DNA of 64,000 bases from Leptospira sp. WS92.C1. GTDB taxonomy: Bacteria > Spirochaetota > Leptospiria > Leptospirales > Leptospiraceae. The translations under genes and the position numbers were made by a program. The DNA is taken from assembly GCF_040833975.1 (NCBI RefSeq), contig NZ_CP162130.1:3398001-3462000 (forward strand), given 5' to 3'. The notes below the pieces were generated by a model. The model saw only the letters and a list, made by a program, of their open reading frames with translations. It was not told where the DNA came from and did no database searches. The stretch's first letter is position 1; each line of letters opens with the position of its first letter. This document shows, in pieces, positions 31,571 through 40,744 of this stretch.

Positions 31571-34500
31571 ATGTTACAAGCTTTGGAACTCGAACTTTAT
31601 CAATGGATTCAGAAAGATCCGCAATTCTTTCAATTGATTCAAAACTACGCGCTCGAAGGAATGTGGATCCTCGATCTAAGCCCTACCCGCACGTTATGGT
31701 GCAATCCGAAATTTTTATCCACGCTTGGTTACGATCGAAAGGAAATCCCCGAATTTAAGAAGTATAAGGATTTGTTTCCGGAGAAAACTTTGGAACGGAT
31801 CTCAGAAATCATCAAATCCACTCCTCGCGGTGATGATCCCATTGAACAAATTCTATCTTTTTATTCTAAAAACGAAAGAATGGTATATCTCAAATCTCAT
31901 TTCAAGATCGTATACGACCCTGACGGAAATCCGTTTCGTTTATTGGGAGCCGCCGAATTTCCGGAGATCACATCTCATTCGGTAGAATTTAAGGACTTTG
32001 AAATTCATCTTCGATCCATCTTGGATAACCTCCCCGCCTTAATCGGCTATTGGGATAAAAACCTGATCAATGGTTTTGCAAACAACGCGCATCTCAATTG
32101 GTTCGGGATCGATCCGAAGCATATTCTCGGAAAACATATCCGCGAAGTTATCGGTGAACAACTCTACAAGGAAAATTCTCTGTATATAGAAGGAGTTCTT
32201 CTCGGACAAGAACAACGATTTGAAATCATCATACCGATGCCCGACGGTAAATCGTCTAAGCATACTTTGGCGAATTATATTCCGGATATGAGAAACGGAG
32301 CTCTTGCCGGTTTTTATATGATCGTAAACGATGTCACCCCCATTCGAGAAGCGACGGAACTATTGAGAAAAAGCGAAATCGAACTCAACACTCTTTTTGA
32401 AGCGCTTCCCGTCGGAGTCACCTTGCTCGATCAAAATAATAAAATTGTCAAAGTCAATCCGATGTTGGAAAAGATTCTCCTGATCTCCAAGGAAGGAATC
32501 GCGCAAGAACGCTACAAAGAACGAACTTTTATAAACTCTGACGGACGCAGACTCGAATCCTACGAGCTTCCGAGTCAAAGAGCCAGAACGGAAAAAACCG
32601 TCGTTAAAGAAGTGATCGGAATTCTAAGAGAAGATAAATCCGTCACTTGGACAAGAGTCACAGCTCTTCCGATCGATCTGCCGGATTATTCGGTTATGGT
32701 CATCACTCATGACATCACGGAGAGTAAGAACTTTGAAAGCGAATTGATTCGTGCAAAAGCGCTTCTCGAACAAACAAGCAAACTTGTTCGAATCGGAGCC
32801 TGGGATGCGAATTTAAAAAACGGAATCGGCACTTGGTCCGCGGTGACCAAAGAGATGCACGAAGTGGCCCCCGATTATATTCCCTCAATCGATACCGGAA
32901 TTCAATTTATCAAGGAAGGCGAAAGCAGAAACAAATTACTGGAAGCACTCAATCGTCTGATCCAAGACGGAATTCCATACGATATCGAAATGCAACTGAT
33001 CACCGCAAAAGGAAACGAACTTTGGGTCAGATCCGTAGCAAACGGAGAATTTGAAAACGGAGTTTGTATTCGAATTTACGGAGCGCTTTACGATATCGAC
33101 GAAAGAAAAAAGGCGGAAATCGCACTCTTTAATGAAAGATCGCGACTCCTAGCGTTCGTGGAACACGCGCCTGCCGCGGTCGCGATGTTCGATACCGAAA
33201 TCAAATATATCGCGGTAAGCCAGAGATGGTTGCTGGAATATCATCTTCAAGAAAAAGAAATCTTAGGTTTGTCTCATTACGAAGTATTTCCGAATATTTC
33301 GCAGGAATGGAAGGAGATTCATCAACGTTGCTTATCGGGAGAGATTCTTAAAAACGACGAGGACATCTGGAGACCGGAAGGCTGGGATCAGGATCAGTAT
33401 CTTCGCTGGGAAGTCAGACCTTGGTATCAACTCGACGGCTCGATCGGAGGAATCATGATGTTTACCCAAGACATCACCGAAAGCTGTCTTCAAAGAGAAG
33501 AACTCAAAAGGGCCAAGATTCTCGCCGAAAAAGGCAATCTTGCAAAATCGGACTTTCTCGCGAATATGAGTCATGAAATCAGAACCCCTCTCAACGGAAT
33601 TATAGGATTTACCGATCTATTGATGCGCACTCAATTGGATCCCACACAACATCAATATATGATGACGATCTATCAATCGGCAGTCGCCCTTTTGGATATT
33701 GTCAATGATATATTAGATTTTTCTAAAATTGAAGCCGGTAAACTGGAACTTTCCTATGAGACAACGGATCTCTGGGAACTCGGAAGTCAAATTGTAAATA
33801 TCATTAAATTTCAAGCCCATAAAAAAGATCTGGAAGTATTGATCAATATATCTTCAAAAGTTCCGAAACTCGTAAACGCGGACAGTATTCGATTGAGACA
33901 AATTATCGTGAATTTATTTGGAAACTCGGTCAAATTTACGGAGGAAGGCGAGATTGAATTCAAAATCGAAGTAATACAAAAACTCTCCAAAACCGAAACG
34001 TTATTCCGTTTTTCGGTGCGAGACACTGGAATCGGAATCGCAACCGAAAATCAAAAAAGAATTTTTGAGGCTTTCTCACAAGAGGACGCTTCTACAACGA
34101 GGAGATTCGGAGGAACGGGTCTTGGTTTGACGATCTCGAATCAGTTGCTCGCGATGATGGGAAGCAAACTGGAATTGACCAGTGAACTCGGAAAAGGAAG
34201 CACGTTTTTTTTCGATTTAAAGCTGGAAGTAGTGGAAACGGATCGGGACGTAGATTGGCCGAATCTGGAAAAAATCAGAAACGTTCTCGTGGTCGACGAC
34301 AACGATAACAATCGAAAAATACTCGAAGATATGTTATATTTACGTAATATTCCTTGCGAACTCGTAAAAAGCGGAACGGAGGCGATCGATCGGATTTCCT
34401 CCGGTCAAAGATACGACATCATTCTGATGGATTATCATATGCCGTTTATGGACGGACTTGAAACAGCAAAAGTCATTCGGGAAAAATTAGAGCTTTCCGA

Positions 34501-35086
34501 AACCGAACAACCGATCGTTTTATTGAGCAGCGCATCCGACGATGCGGATACGATAGAAAAATCGAATCAAATCGGAATCAAAGAGGTGATCACCAAACCG
34601 ATTTATATCCAACAGCTCTACGACCTACTTGCGAGAAACCAGATTCTGAATAGACCGTCGATATCCGTTTCCGAAAAAAAATCCCGCGAACAAATCCCTT
34701 CTTTAGAAAATAAAAAGTCGATCAAAATTCTCATCGTCGAAGACAATCCGGTCAATATGCTTCTCACTCAAAGCATCGTAAAACGAATCCTACCGGCGGC
34801 AAAAACAATCGAAGCCCGTAACGGTCTCGAAGCGTTGGAAAAAAATCTGCAGGAGATGCCCGATTTGATTTTTATGGATATTCAAATGCCGGATATGAAC
34901 GGTTACGAAGCTACAAAAGCGATCCGGAGTTTGAAAATCGGGCATCATGTTCCGATCATTGCTCTTACCGCAGGAATTGTTTCCGGAGAAAGGGAAAAGT
35001 GTATCGAAGCGGGAATGGACGACTATGTGAGCAAGCCGGCAATTCAGGCGGATTTTACCAAGGTCATCCTAAAATGGCTGGGGTAA
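31571..35086 (+). CDS. Cytoplasmic hybrid histidine kinase with five PAS domains and two receivers
   Basis: A 1171-residue protein without membrane segments. About five PAS domains lie in tandem to residue 645 (LRSILDNLPALIGYWDK, LNTLFEALPVGVTLLDQ and LLAFVEHAPAAVAMFDT begin three of them). The phosphoacceptor NMSHEIRTPLNGIIGF follows near 670, then the ATP-binding domain (DTGIGIATENQKRIFEAF, GTGLGLTISNQLL). Two receivers end it: REC1 with aspartate in ILMDYHMPFMDG and REC2 in LIFMDIQMPDMNG. No phosphotransfer or output domain is visible. I use ATG 31571; GTG 31550 adds seven codons. Confidence 0.9.
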   Translation: MLQALELELYQWIQKDPQFFQLIQNYALEGMWILDLSPTRTLWCNPKFLSTLGYDRKEIPEFKKYKDLFPEKTLERISEIIKSTPRGDDPIEQILSFYSKNERMVYLKSHFKIVYDPDGNPFRLLGAAEFPEITSHSVEFKDFEIHLRSILDNLPALIGYWDKNLINGFANNAHLNWFGIDPKHILGKHIREVIGEQLYKENSLYIEGVLLGQEQRFEIIIPMPDGKSSKHTLANYIPDMRNGALAGFYMIVNDVTPIREATELLRKSEIELNTLFEALPVGVTLLDQNNKIVKVNPMLEKILLISKEGIAQERYKERTFINSDGRRLESYELPSQRARTEKTVVKEVIGILREDKSVTWTRVTALPIDLPDYSVMVITHDITESKNFESELIRAKALLEQTSKLVRIGAWDANLKNGIGTWSAVTKEMHEVAPDYIPSIDTGIQFIKEGESRNKLLEALNRLIQDGIPYDIEMQLITAKGNELWVRSVANGEFENGVCIRIYGALYDIDERKKAEIALFNERSRLLAFVEHAPAAVAMFDTEIKYIAVSQRWLLEYHLQEKEILGLSHYEVFPNISQEWKEIHQRCLSGEILKNDEDIWRPEGWDQDQYLRWEVRPWYQLDGSIGGIMMFTQDITESCLQREELKRAKILAEKGNLAKSDFLANMSHEIRTPLNGIIGFTDLLMRTQLDPTQHQYMMTIYQSAVALLDIVNDILDFSKIEAGKLELSYETTDLWELGSQIVNIIKFQAHKKDLEVLINISSKVPKLVNADSIRLRQIIVNLFGNSVKFTEEGEIEFKIEVIQKLSKTETLFRFSVRDTGIGIATENQKRIFEAFSQEDASTTRRFGGTGLGLTISNQLLAMMGSKLELTSELGKGSTFFFDLKLEVVETDRDVDWPNLEKIRNVLVVDDNDNNRKILEDMLYLRNIPCELVKSGTEAIDRISSGQRYDIILMDYHMPFMDGLETAKVIREKLELSETEQPIVLLSSASDDADTIEKSNQIGIKEVITKPIYIQQLYDLLARNQILNRPSISVSEKKSREQIPSLENKKSIKILIVEDNPVNMLLTQSIVKRILPAAKTIEARNGLEALEKNLQEMPDLIFMDIQMPDMNGYEATKAIRSLKIGHHVPIIALTAGIVSGEREKCIEAGMDDYVSKPAIQADFTKVILKWLG

Positions 35087-35129
35087 TCGGCGGTAAATCT
35101 TATACGAAAAAAATCGAATCAATAATATT

Positions 35130-35636
35130 TTATTTTTCGAATATTCTTTTTTTAGAAACCGTTCGAAGTCCCTTGATCAAAATTTTCCATTCCGAAACTC
35201 CTATATTTTTAACGACTCGATCATGAGCCTCCCTCCAGGCGGGATAGGCAAGTCGGAGAGCGTTCCAACCTGCGGAAGTCAAAGCGACTTTTCGAGCCCT
35301 TTTGTTATCCGAAGGAATGTCTTGGATATAACCCAGGGATTCGAGAGGCTCCAGATTTCTCAGAAGAGTAGTCCGATCCATAACGAGAAGATCCGCCATC
35401 GGAGCGAGTTCCATTCCTTCCGTTGTTCCGAGAGTCATAAGGATATTAAAACGATGAGAAGTCAGACCGACCCGATCCAGCACATGATCAAAGTATTGAG
35501 ATACCGCCCGGGATGCCCTTTTCAAATTGAAGTTGAGACATCCCAGACCTACGATCAGAAGTTCTTCCTGAGTGGGTATCGAAGATTCCTTTTTGGTTAA
35601 CTTTTTAGAAATCATTGGTTCCACTTTTCTGACCAT
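35130..35636 (-). CDS. MarR-family transcriptional regulator
   Basis: A 168-residue winged-helix protein. The N-terminal dimerisation helix includes VSQYFDHVLDRVGLTSHRFNILM, followed by the recognition helix MADLLVMDRTTLLRNLEPLESLGY and the wing DIPSDNKRARKVALTSAG with the conserved D..R.R...LT pattern. It follows the thioesterase gene on the same strand with a 20-nt gap, so it is cotranscribed with it and probably controls it. The palindromic block ahead of the thioesterase is the likely operator. Confidence 0.88.
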   Translation of the reverse strand: MVRKVEPMISKKLTKKESSIPTQEELLIVGLGCLNFNLKRASRAVSQYFDHVLDRVGLTSHRFNILMTLGTTEGMELAPMADLLVMDRTTLLRNLEPLESLGYIQDIPSDNKRARKVALTSAGWNALRLAYPAWREAHDRVVKNIGVSEWKILIKGLRTVSKKRIFEK

Positions 35637-35656
35637 AAAAACTCTCCGAAAAATTC

Positions 35657-36187
35657 TTAAGCCGGGATCGCGTCCATCCCTGGAGCCATAGTGCGTCTCA
35701 TCTCTCTTACACGCTCCTCAAAATTTCCGTTTTCAAGACCTGCATCTCTATAAAGAACAGAATCAAAAAAACGAATCAAATCCTCGCCGTGCCGAATCGC
35801 TCTTCCCTTTTTAAGATCCACAAAAGCAAAATCGATCCAAACGATCGCTTTCAGACGTTTGCCCGTTTGATCATACATTAGATCTTCGTTTCGAATACTT
35901 CCGTCCGTACTTGCCACAAGACGGGTTACGATCTTTACCTGTTCGCTTTGTTTTGCCGGTTCCAGATATGCAATCTGAGCCCTGGTCACCACCCAGGATT
36001 TCACTTCCATCGAAGCGTGTTCAAATAGATCAAACCCGTAAAAATCCCTGAGATGGTCTTCTCTTGCCTCTAAAAAATAATCCATATAACGCGCGTTGTT
36101 AAGGTGACCAAAAGGATCACAATCCTGAAAACGAATCCGGTAAAGACCGGAGGGGGATAATTCACGATTCTCCATAATAGAAAGCAT
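35657..36187 (-). CDS. YbgC/4HBT-type acyl-CoA thioesterase
   Basis: A 176-residue hotdog protein. FQDCDPFGHLNNARYMDYFL contains the catalytic aspartate and the GHLNN signature of 4-hydroxybenzoyl-CoA thioesterase/YbgC-type enzymes. The region VVTRAQIAYLEPAK follows the fold. I chose the ATG at 36187 (MLSIMENREL) because TTGGAGG lies 6 nt upstream; the longer frame to 36214 runs through that site. It heads a two-gene operon with the marR gene. Confidence 0.85.
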   Translation of the reverse strand: MLSIMENRELSPSGLYRIRFQDCDPFGHLNNARYMDYFLEAREDHLRDFYGFDLFEHASMEVKSWVVTRAQIAYLEPAKQSEQVKIVTRLVASTDGSIRNEDLMYDQTGKRLKAIVWIDFAFVDLKKGRAIRHGEDLIRFFDSVLYRDAGLENGNFEERVREMRRTMAPGMDAIPA

Positions 36188-36215
36188 AAAAGCCTCCAAG
36201 AAGTTTCCGTGCATC

Positions 36216-36252
36216 TACATATATGTATTTACACATGTGCAATTACATATAT
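36216..36252. promoter_or_regulatory. Palindrome-rich control region of the thioesterase-marR operon
   Basis: Three related AT-rich palindromes lie side by side, 29-65 nt upstream of the thioesterase ATG: TACATATATGTA (36216-36227), CACATGTG within TTACACATGTGCAA (about 36229-36242) and TTACATATATAA (about 36243-36254). This is typical of MarR-type regulator sites and is the best candidate operator for the adjacent regulator. Confidence 0.5.
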
Positions 36253-36318
36253 AAAATATGTTTCTGTCAACCGGTTTTTTGAGGATACGCTGTAAGTTTT
36301 TAAGAAAATAAAAGTATA

Positions 36319-36348
36319 TTGACAAAAAGACACTCAAAGAACTAAAAA
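36319..36348 (+). promoter_or_regulatory. Promoter of the AlkD-like gene
   Basis: TTGACA (36319-36324) and TAAAAA (36343-36348) are 18 nt apart, 20 nt before the ATG at 36369. The -35 is a perfect match to the housekeeping sigma consensus; the -10 is weak. Confidence 0.45.
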
Positions 36349-36368
36349 CTTCCAGGTCTTATCTTTAC

Positions 36369-37094
36369 ATGGATCAAATCACCTCCAAAAAAGAAATCAA
36401 AAACAGAATCGAAACAATTATAAAAGATCAGAACGACAAAACCGTTTTTATCCAAAGAATCAATTCGGAAATCTTACAAAAGAAAGTAAAGTTCCCTTTG
36501 TTGGAATATGCAGCCCAGGAAATTCAGTCTAAAATTTCCGAAACAAAACAAATCGAATTTACGAATCAAATTATCGATCTGCGGCAGATGGGTGGTTATG
36601 TAATTGCCGGAATGATATTGCAACTTCGTTCGGACAAACATTTGGATGAATCTCTGGGCAAAGCGGTCGAATATATGATTTTGGGAAACGAATGGTATGT
36701 CTGCGATATTATCGGAGAACGAGTGATGGGATATTCCCTTTTGAAAAATCCGAAACATACGATTCCGATTTTAAAAACATTCATTTTTTATGATAATAGC
36801 TGGGTTACTCGATCGGTGGGAGTCGCAACACACTATGCGGTCAAAAAAGGACTTAGGAAAAAATATGTAGAAGAAATGTTTCGTCTGCTTTTAACGCAGT
36901 CGGGCACAAAAGACTTTCATACAAAAAAAGGAATCGGTTGGGCTGTAAAAACAATCGCCAAATTTCATCCGGATATCATTCAAAAATTCGATCATACTTT
37001 GACAAACGATTCCGACATCAATCCATTCTTCAAAACTAAAATCCGAATCGGTCTAAGCCGCTCCTCCAAATATGCCTCAAAATATTCGGATTAA
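36369..37094 (+). CDS. AlkD-like DNA alkylation repair protein
   Basis: A 241-residue all-helical HEAT-like repeat protein of the AlkD family, which removes alkylated bases without flipping them. The region NEWYVCDIIGERVMG holds the aspartate that in AlkD is close to the lesion, and NSWVTRSVGVATHYAVKK is the conserved tryptophan/arginine helix. The C-terminus is KIRIGLSRSSKYASKYSD. It overlaps the next gene by 23 nt, so they are cotranscribed. Alkylation substrate range cannot be told. Confidence 0.75.
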   Translation: MDQITSKKEIKNRIETIIKDQNDKTVFIQRINSEILQKKVKFPLLEYAAQEIQSKISETKQIEFTNQIIDLRQMGGYVIAGMILQLRSDKHLDESLGKAVEYMILGNEWYVCDIIGERVMGYSLLKNPKHTIPILKTFIFYDNSWVTRSVGVATHYAVKKGLRKKYVEEMFRLLLTQSGTKDFHTKKGIGWAVKTIAKFHPDIIQKFDHTLTNDSDINPFFKTKIRIGLSRSSKYASKYSD

Positions 37095-37968
37095 AAACAT
37101 ATTAAACAAAACCAAACGCAGAGACCCCTGGTTTCTGGAGGATTATACGATCAATCCTTACAGCGGCTGCTCTTTCAATTGTCTCTATTGTTACGTTCCT
37201 GGAAACAAATACGGAATTCATATAGAAGATAAACTTTCGATCAAATCGAATGCTGCGGAAGTATTGGATAGGCAGCTGAACGCGCGAGCAAAAAAGAATC
37301 AATATGGAATCATACTGCTTTCGTCCGCGACAGATCCATACTTACATTTTGAAAAAACGGAAAAAATTACCAGGGATCTACTTAAGGTCATTCTAAAATA
37401 CAAATTCCCGGTTCATATCATTACAAAATCCGATTTGATCATTCGTGATTTTGACATTCTAAAAGAAATCGAAAACGCGGCGATTCTGCCGGATGACCTA
37501 CAAAACAAACTCGATCGCAAAGTTTTCATCACATTCTCCTTTTCTAATTTGAATGACGAAATCGCAAAAATATTCGAACCGGGCGCGACTCCTCCAAGCA
37601 GGCGTTTATCTGTATTGAAAGAGACACTTCAAAACGGTTTTTTTAGCGGAGTCAGTTTGATGCCGTTGCTTCCTCATATCACGGACACCGGAGAGAATCT
37701 GGATTTTATGTTCAAAACGTTTTGTGACGCGGGAATTCGATATATTTTTCCGGCGAGCCTGACTCTTTTCGGAAACACAACATCGGATAGTAAAACCCTT
37801 ATCTTCAAAACAGTAGAAAAACACTATCCCCATCTGATGGACAAATATCGGAAATTCTTTTTAAACAGCTATGAAATGCCCACGTATTACAGAGAAGCGC
37901 TACGAGTTAAAACAAAAGAACTTTGCCGCAAATACGATTTAAAAAGGGGAATTTTGGATTATGACTGA
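37072..37968 (+). CDS. SPL-like radical SAM protein
   Basis: A 298-residue radical SAM protein. The [4Fe-4S] cluster motif is NPYSGCSFNCLYCYV (CxxxCxxC), preceded by FLEDYTINPY as in the spore-photoproduct-lyase-like/Rv2578c group. The SAM-binding region includes LLSSATDPYLHFEK and ITKSDLIIRDFDIL. SPL-type enzymes repair thymine dimers in spores, but this branch is found in non-spore-formers with unknown substrate. The overlap with the AlkD-like gene and the nearby Fpg/Nei gene suggest DNA or nucleotide repair. Confidence 0.82.
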   Translation: MPQNIRIKNILNKTKRRDPWFLEDYTINPYSGCSFNCLYCYVPGNKYGIHIEDKLSIKSNAAEVLDRQLNARAKKNQYGIILLSSATDPYLHFEKTEKITRDLLKVILKYKFPVHIITKSDLIIRDFDILKEIENAAILPDDLQNKLDRKVFITFSFSNLNDEIAKIFEPGATPPSRRLSVLKETLQNGFFSGVSLMPLLPHITDTGENLDFMFKTFCDAGIRYIFPASLTLFGNTTSDSKTLIFKTVEKHYPHLMDKYRKFFLNSYEMPTYYREALRVKTKELCRKYDLKRGILDYD

Positions 37969-38038
37969 TCACAGATCGGATCCTATATCCGTTTTGTTTT
38001 TAAGCGGAAAAAACGGCGCGGATCCGATTTGCACTTTG

Positions 38039-38401
38039 TCATTCGTCTTGAAGTAAAATTCCGTCGGGTTTTAGATTGCATTCGAATAAAATCGGAAGCA
38101 AGGGAGAGATAAAAACGCCTTGTATCGAAACGATTCTTTTATAACAATCATCGATTCTCACCTTCTGATAGTATTTATCCTCTTCGATTCCCGCAAGATC
38201 CGGAGCTAAAAGAAAAACGATCGCCTCTTCCGGAGTATCCACAAACCCGGCCGCTTTTCTTGCAGCGGATATTTTATTGACTCCATCGGTAATCCTTTGT
38301 CTCGCTTCGCTGCCTTTATATCTCGTTTCCAATCCCATCGAGTCGAGCAACAAACAATTCATAAACGCAGAAAAGAGCATCAGTCCGAAAATAAGTTTCA
38401 T
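38039..38401 (-). CDS. Small leptospiral lipoprotein (TIGR04452-like)
   Basis: A 120-residue protein. The signal peptide LIFGLMLFSAFMNC has a lipobox-like AFMNC at about residue 15. It continues LLLDSMGLETRYKGSEARQR, a pattern I associate with the leptospiral TIGR04452 lipoprotein family, followed by PEEAIVFLLAPDLAGIEEDK and a C-terminal part with two further cysteines. GGGAG precedes the ATG. It is convergent with the SPL-like gene and divergent from the glycosylase gene. Function unknown. Confidence 0.6.
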   Translation of the reverse strand: MKLIFGLMLFSAFMNCLLLDSMGLETRYKGSEARQRITDGVNKISAARKAAGFVDTPEEAIVFLLAPDLAGIEEDKYYQKVRIDDCYKRIVSIQGVFISPLLPILFECNLKPDGILLQDE

Positions 38402-38482
38402 TATAAAACTCCCTGATTGTCAAAAGCCAATCCAGTAAGACCCTCAGACTAAGATACCTCTAAAGTTCGCACAAGCAATTTT

Positions 38483-38510
38483 TTGACAAAATTCATCCTT
38501 TCGGTAATAG
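38483..38510 (+). promoter_or_regulatory. Promoter of the Fpg/Nei glycosylase gene
   Basis: TTGACA (38483-38488) and TAATAG (38505-38510), 16 nt apart, lie 43 nt before the ATG at 38554. Both hexamers are close to the housekeeping sigma consensus. Confidence 0.55.
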
Positions 38511-38553
38511 AACATATTCTTGACGAAAGTAAAAAATAGAATCCAATCGCCGT

Positions 38554-39390
38554 ATGCCAGAGTTGCCGGATTTAGTAATCATCAAGGAGAGACTTGTTCC
38601 CCAATTACTAAATCAAAAAATACGATCCGTCGAAATCGTGGATCCTGTAGTGGTTCGAAATCTAACGGGCGGGGTTCTGGATGATTTTTACAACAATTTG
38701 TCCTTTTTAAAAATAGAAAGAAACGGTCCGTTTCTCGACTTTTCATTCGAAAAAATGAATATAGTCATTCACCCTATGTTGTCCGGAAAATTTTCTCTGG
38801 ATCCGAAATACAAAAAAAAAGATCTTTGTGTCAGAATCCTGACGGACGGTCCTACTCTGAATTATATAGACGATACAAGAATGGGAAAAGTTTATTTTCT
38901 CAAACCCGATGAATTGGGACGGATCTCGAAATACAAAGAACAAGGTCTCGATCTTCTTTCGGAAGAGTTTACCGAAGCCGCCTTTTTAAAAACGATGGAA
39001 AAAAACCGCCAACAAACGAGAGTATTTCTAATGGACCAAAGTAAACTCAGTGCGTTAGGCAATGCTTATGCGGATGAGGTTCTTTTTGCGGCACACATTC
39101 ATCCTAAAACACCCTGCAATCAACTTTCGCAAAAAGAAAAATCCCTGCTCTACAAAAGTATCAAAGAAGTTCTTTTCAGTTCCATCGAATACATTCGGAA
39201 TAAAAACGCTCCCTTGGACGTAAAAGTCAGAGATCACGTAAAGGTTCGAAATCGGAAAAACGAACCCTGCCCTAACTGTGGCACCACGATTCGAAGAGCA
39301 AACGTGTTAGGATACGATTCGTTTTTTTGTCCGAGCTGTCAGCCTGCAAAAGGTCAACAATTTATAAATTGGAATCGAAGCGATTCTTGA
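38554..39390 (+). CDS. Fpg/Nei-family DNA glycosylase
   Basis: A 278-residue base-excision repair enzyme. It starts MPELPD: after removal of Met, the N-terminal proline is the Schiff-base nucleophile and the glutamate is catalytic. HPMLSGKF carries the conserved lysine, and LGNAYADEVLFAAHIHP is the helix-two-turn-helix. The C-terminal zinc finger is CPNCGTTIRR to FFCPSCQP with four cysteines. It removes oxidised purines or pyrimidines from DNA. Whether it is Fpg (MutM) or Nei cannot be decided here. It has its own promoter. Confidence 0.9.
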   Translation: MPELPDLVIIKERLVPQLLNQKIRSVEIVDPVVVRNLTGGVLDDFYNNLSFLKIERNGPFLDFSFEKMNIVIHPMLSGKFSLDPKYKKKDLCVRILTDGPTLNYIDDTRMGKVYFLKPDELGRISKYKEQGLDLLSEEFTEAAFLKTMEKNRQQTRVFLMDQSKLSALGNAYADEVLFAAHIHPKTPCNQLSQKEKSLLYKSIKEVLFSSIEYIRNKNAPLDVKVRDHVKVRNRKNEPCPNCGTTIRRANVLGYDSFFCPSCQPAKGQQFINWNRSDS

Positions 39391-39558
39391 TTTTATCAGC
39401 GCCCTCTTCATTACGCGATAAAATATTAGAATCATGTTATTCGTTGATTTTTATAAGAGCGAATTGTAAATGATCCTTGCGGCCGTTTTTCAGAATGTAG
39501 ACAAGCAAATTTACAAAGTTGTTCCGACAAAGTATCGTCGTAAAATTCCGCTTGCAAG

Positions 39559-39589
39559 GGACTTAAAGTCCGTCCCAAAGTAAAATCAC
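39559..39589 (-). repeat. Dispersed 31-nt repeat, copy B
   Basis: On the minus strand: GTGATTTTACTTT, 5 nt, GGACTTTAAGTCC, matching copy A at 23172-23202 in both 13-nt blocks. It lies in the 244-nt gap 39391-39634 between convergent genes. The gap also has a hairpin (ATTTTATC 39390-39397 with GATAAAAT 39417-39424) that may end the glycosylase transcript. I see no gene here. Confidence 0.5.
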
Positions 39590-39634
39590 GGAAAATTCTG
39601 GATTTAAAAATCGAATCATCTGGGCGCGGTCTCT

Positions 39635-40657
39635 TCAGGTCAATCCCCAATCCAATCTCACCGGATACGAATTTCGTCTTCGTTCGAAATATGTAGGATC
39701 TCCCTCTTTCCAGGCGGATCTCAGAAGTTTGTCTTCTTCGGGCAAAAAGGTTTCGGTTTTAAAATCTCCCACTGTCTGCAAAAAAGATTCGAACGGAGGC
39801 AGGTGCGGATCACGATAAAGAATCGATAATTTTTCGGCGACTCGATAAGTTCCGCTCATTCTTCCGATTTGACTGTATCCGGCGATATGAGGGGTAAAAA
39901 TGGAGTTGGAAGTTTCGGCTAACGTTTGACCGAATTCTCGATTGGGCGGTTCCGGATCAAACACATCTATAATTTTGAATAGATCGTCCCTTTTTATCAA
40001 TCTCAAAAACGCCTCCGGTGAAACGATTTCGCCCCGACTCGTATTGATCAAAACGGTTCCCGGCTTTAAGGAATCGATCAACTCTTTTGATATCATGTGA
40101 AACGTAGAATCCGTCCCCTGCTTTGTCAACGGAACGTGATAACTAAGAACGGGAGATCGAAGAACTTCCTCCAAGGGAGCGGATTCCGCCTTATAAAATG
40201 GATCGTAAAAAACGGAAGGAATCTCATGATACTTTAGAATTTTATGAAATTCTTTACCTGCGTTTCCGTGCCCGATCATACCCACCTTCAGAAGTCTCAA
40301 TTCTTCAAGAGAAAACTTTTGTAAAAGAGCGGCGTAACAGTATTCCGCAACCGAACCCGCGTTGCATCCCGGTGCGTTTAGAAAAACCCTGCCCGATTTT
40401 TTCAAATCGTCGAAGTCCACGTGATCGATTCCGGAACTTACAGTGGCAAAAATTCTCACGGAAGGAAATTTCAGAATCGTTTCTCGGTTTATCATGAGTC
40501 TGGTATTGGCGATGAGAATCTCCGGTGCCTCTTTGACGACTTGGAACATTTGATCCGCAAAATACGATCTCACCTCCAATTTTTCAAACCCGCCAAAAAT
40601 TTCTTTGGCTCCGGCGGTTCCTTCGGGAAAATACAGAATCGGTCTTTTCTGTTGCAC
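39635..40657 (-). CDS. PdxB-like D-isomer 2-hydroxyacid dehydrogenase
   Basis: A 340-residue NAD-dependent dehydrogenase. APGCNAGSVAEYC, GMIGHGNAGKEF (nucleotide binding), SYHVPLTKQGTDSTFHM, the arginine of INTSRGEIV, the glutamate of FDPEPPNREF and the histidine of TPHIAGYS are all conserved. The wording around them most resembles erythronate-4-phosphate dehydrogenase PdxB of vitamin B6 synthesis, but the C-terminal domain is shorter and leptospires are generally assigned the PdxA/PdxJ route, whose place for PdxB I cannot check. The start is a GTG at 40657. Confidence 0.75.
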   Translation of the reverse strand: MQQKRPILYFPEGTAGAKEIFGGFEKLEVRSYFADQMFQVVKEAPEILIANTRLMINRETILKFPSVRIFATVSSGIDHVDFDDLKKSGRVFLNAPGCNAGSVAEYCYAALLQKFSLEELRLLKVGMIGHGNAGKEFHKILKYHEIPSVFYDPFYKAESAPLEEVLRSPVLSYHVPLTKQGTDSTFHMISKELIDSLKPGTVLINTSRGEIVSPEAFLRLIKRDDLFKIIDVFDPEPPNREFGQTLAETSNSIFTPHIAGYSQIGRMSGTYRVAEKLSILYRDPHLPPFESFLQTVGDFKTETFLPEEDKLLRSAWKEGDPTYFERRRNSYPVRLDWGLT

Positions 40658-40744
40658 TACTTTGTCATTTGATCCAAACCCGGTTTTTCAGAAAAAACAA
40701 AAAAGGTTTGCCTTAAGAAAGTTTTTTTTAAAAATCACAGGTCC

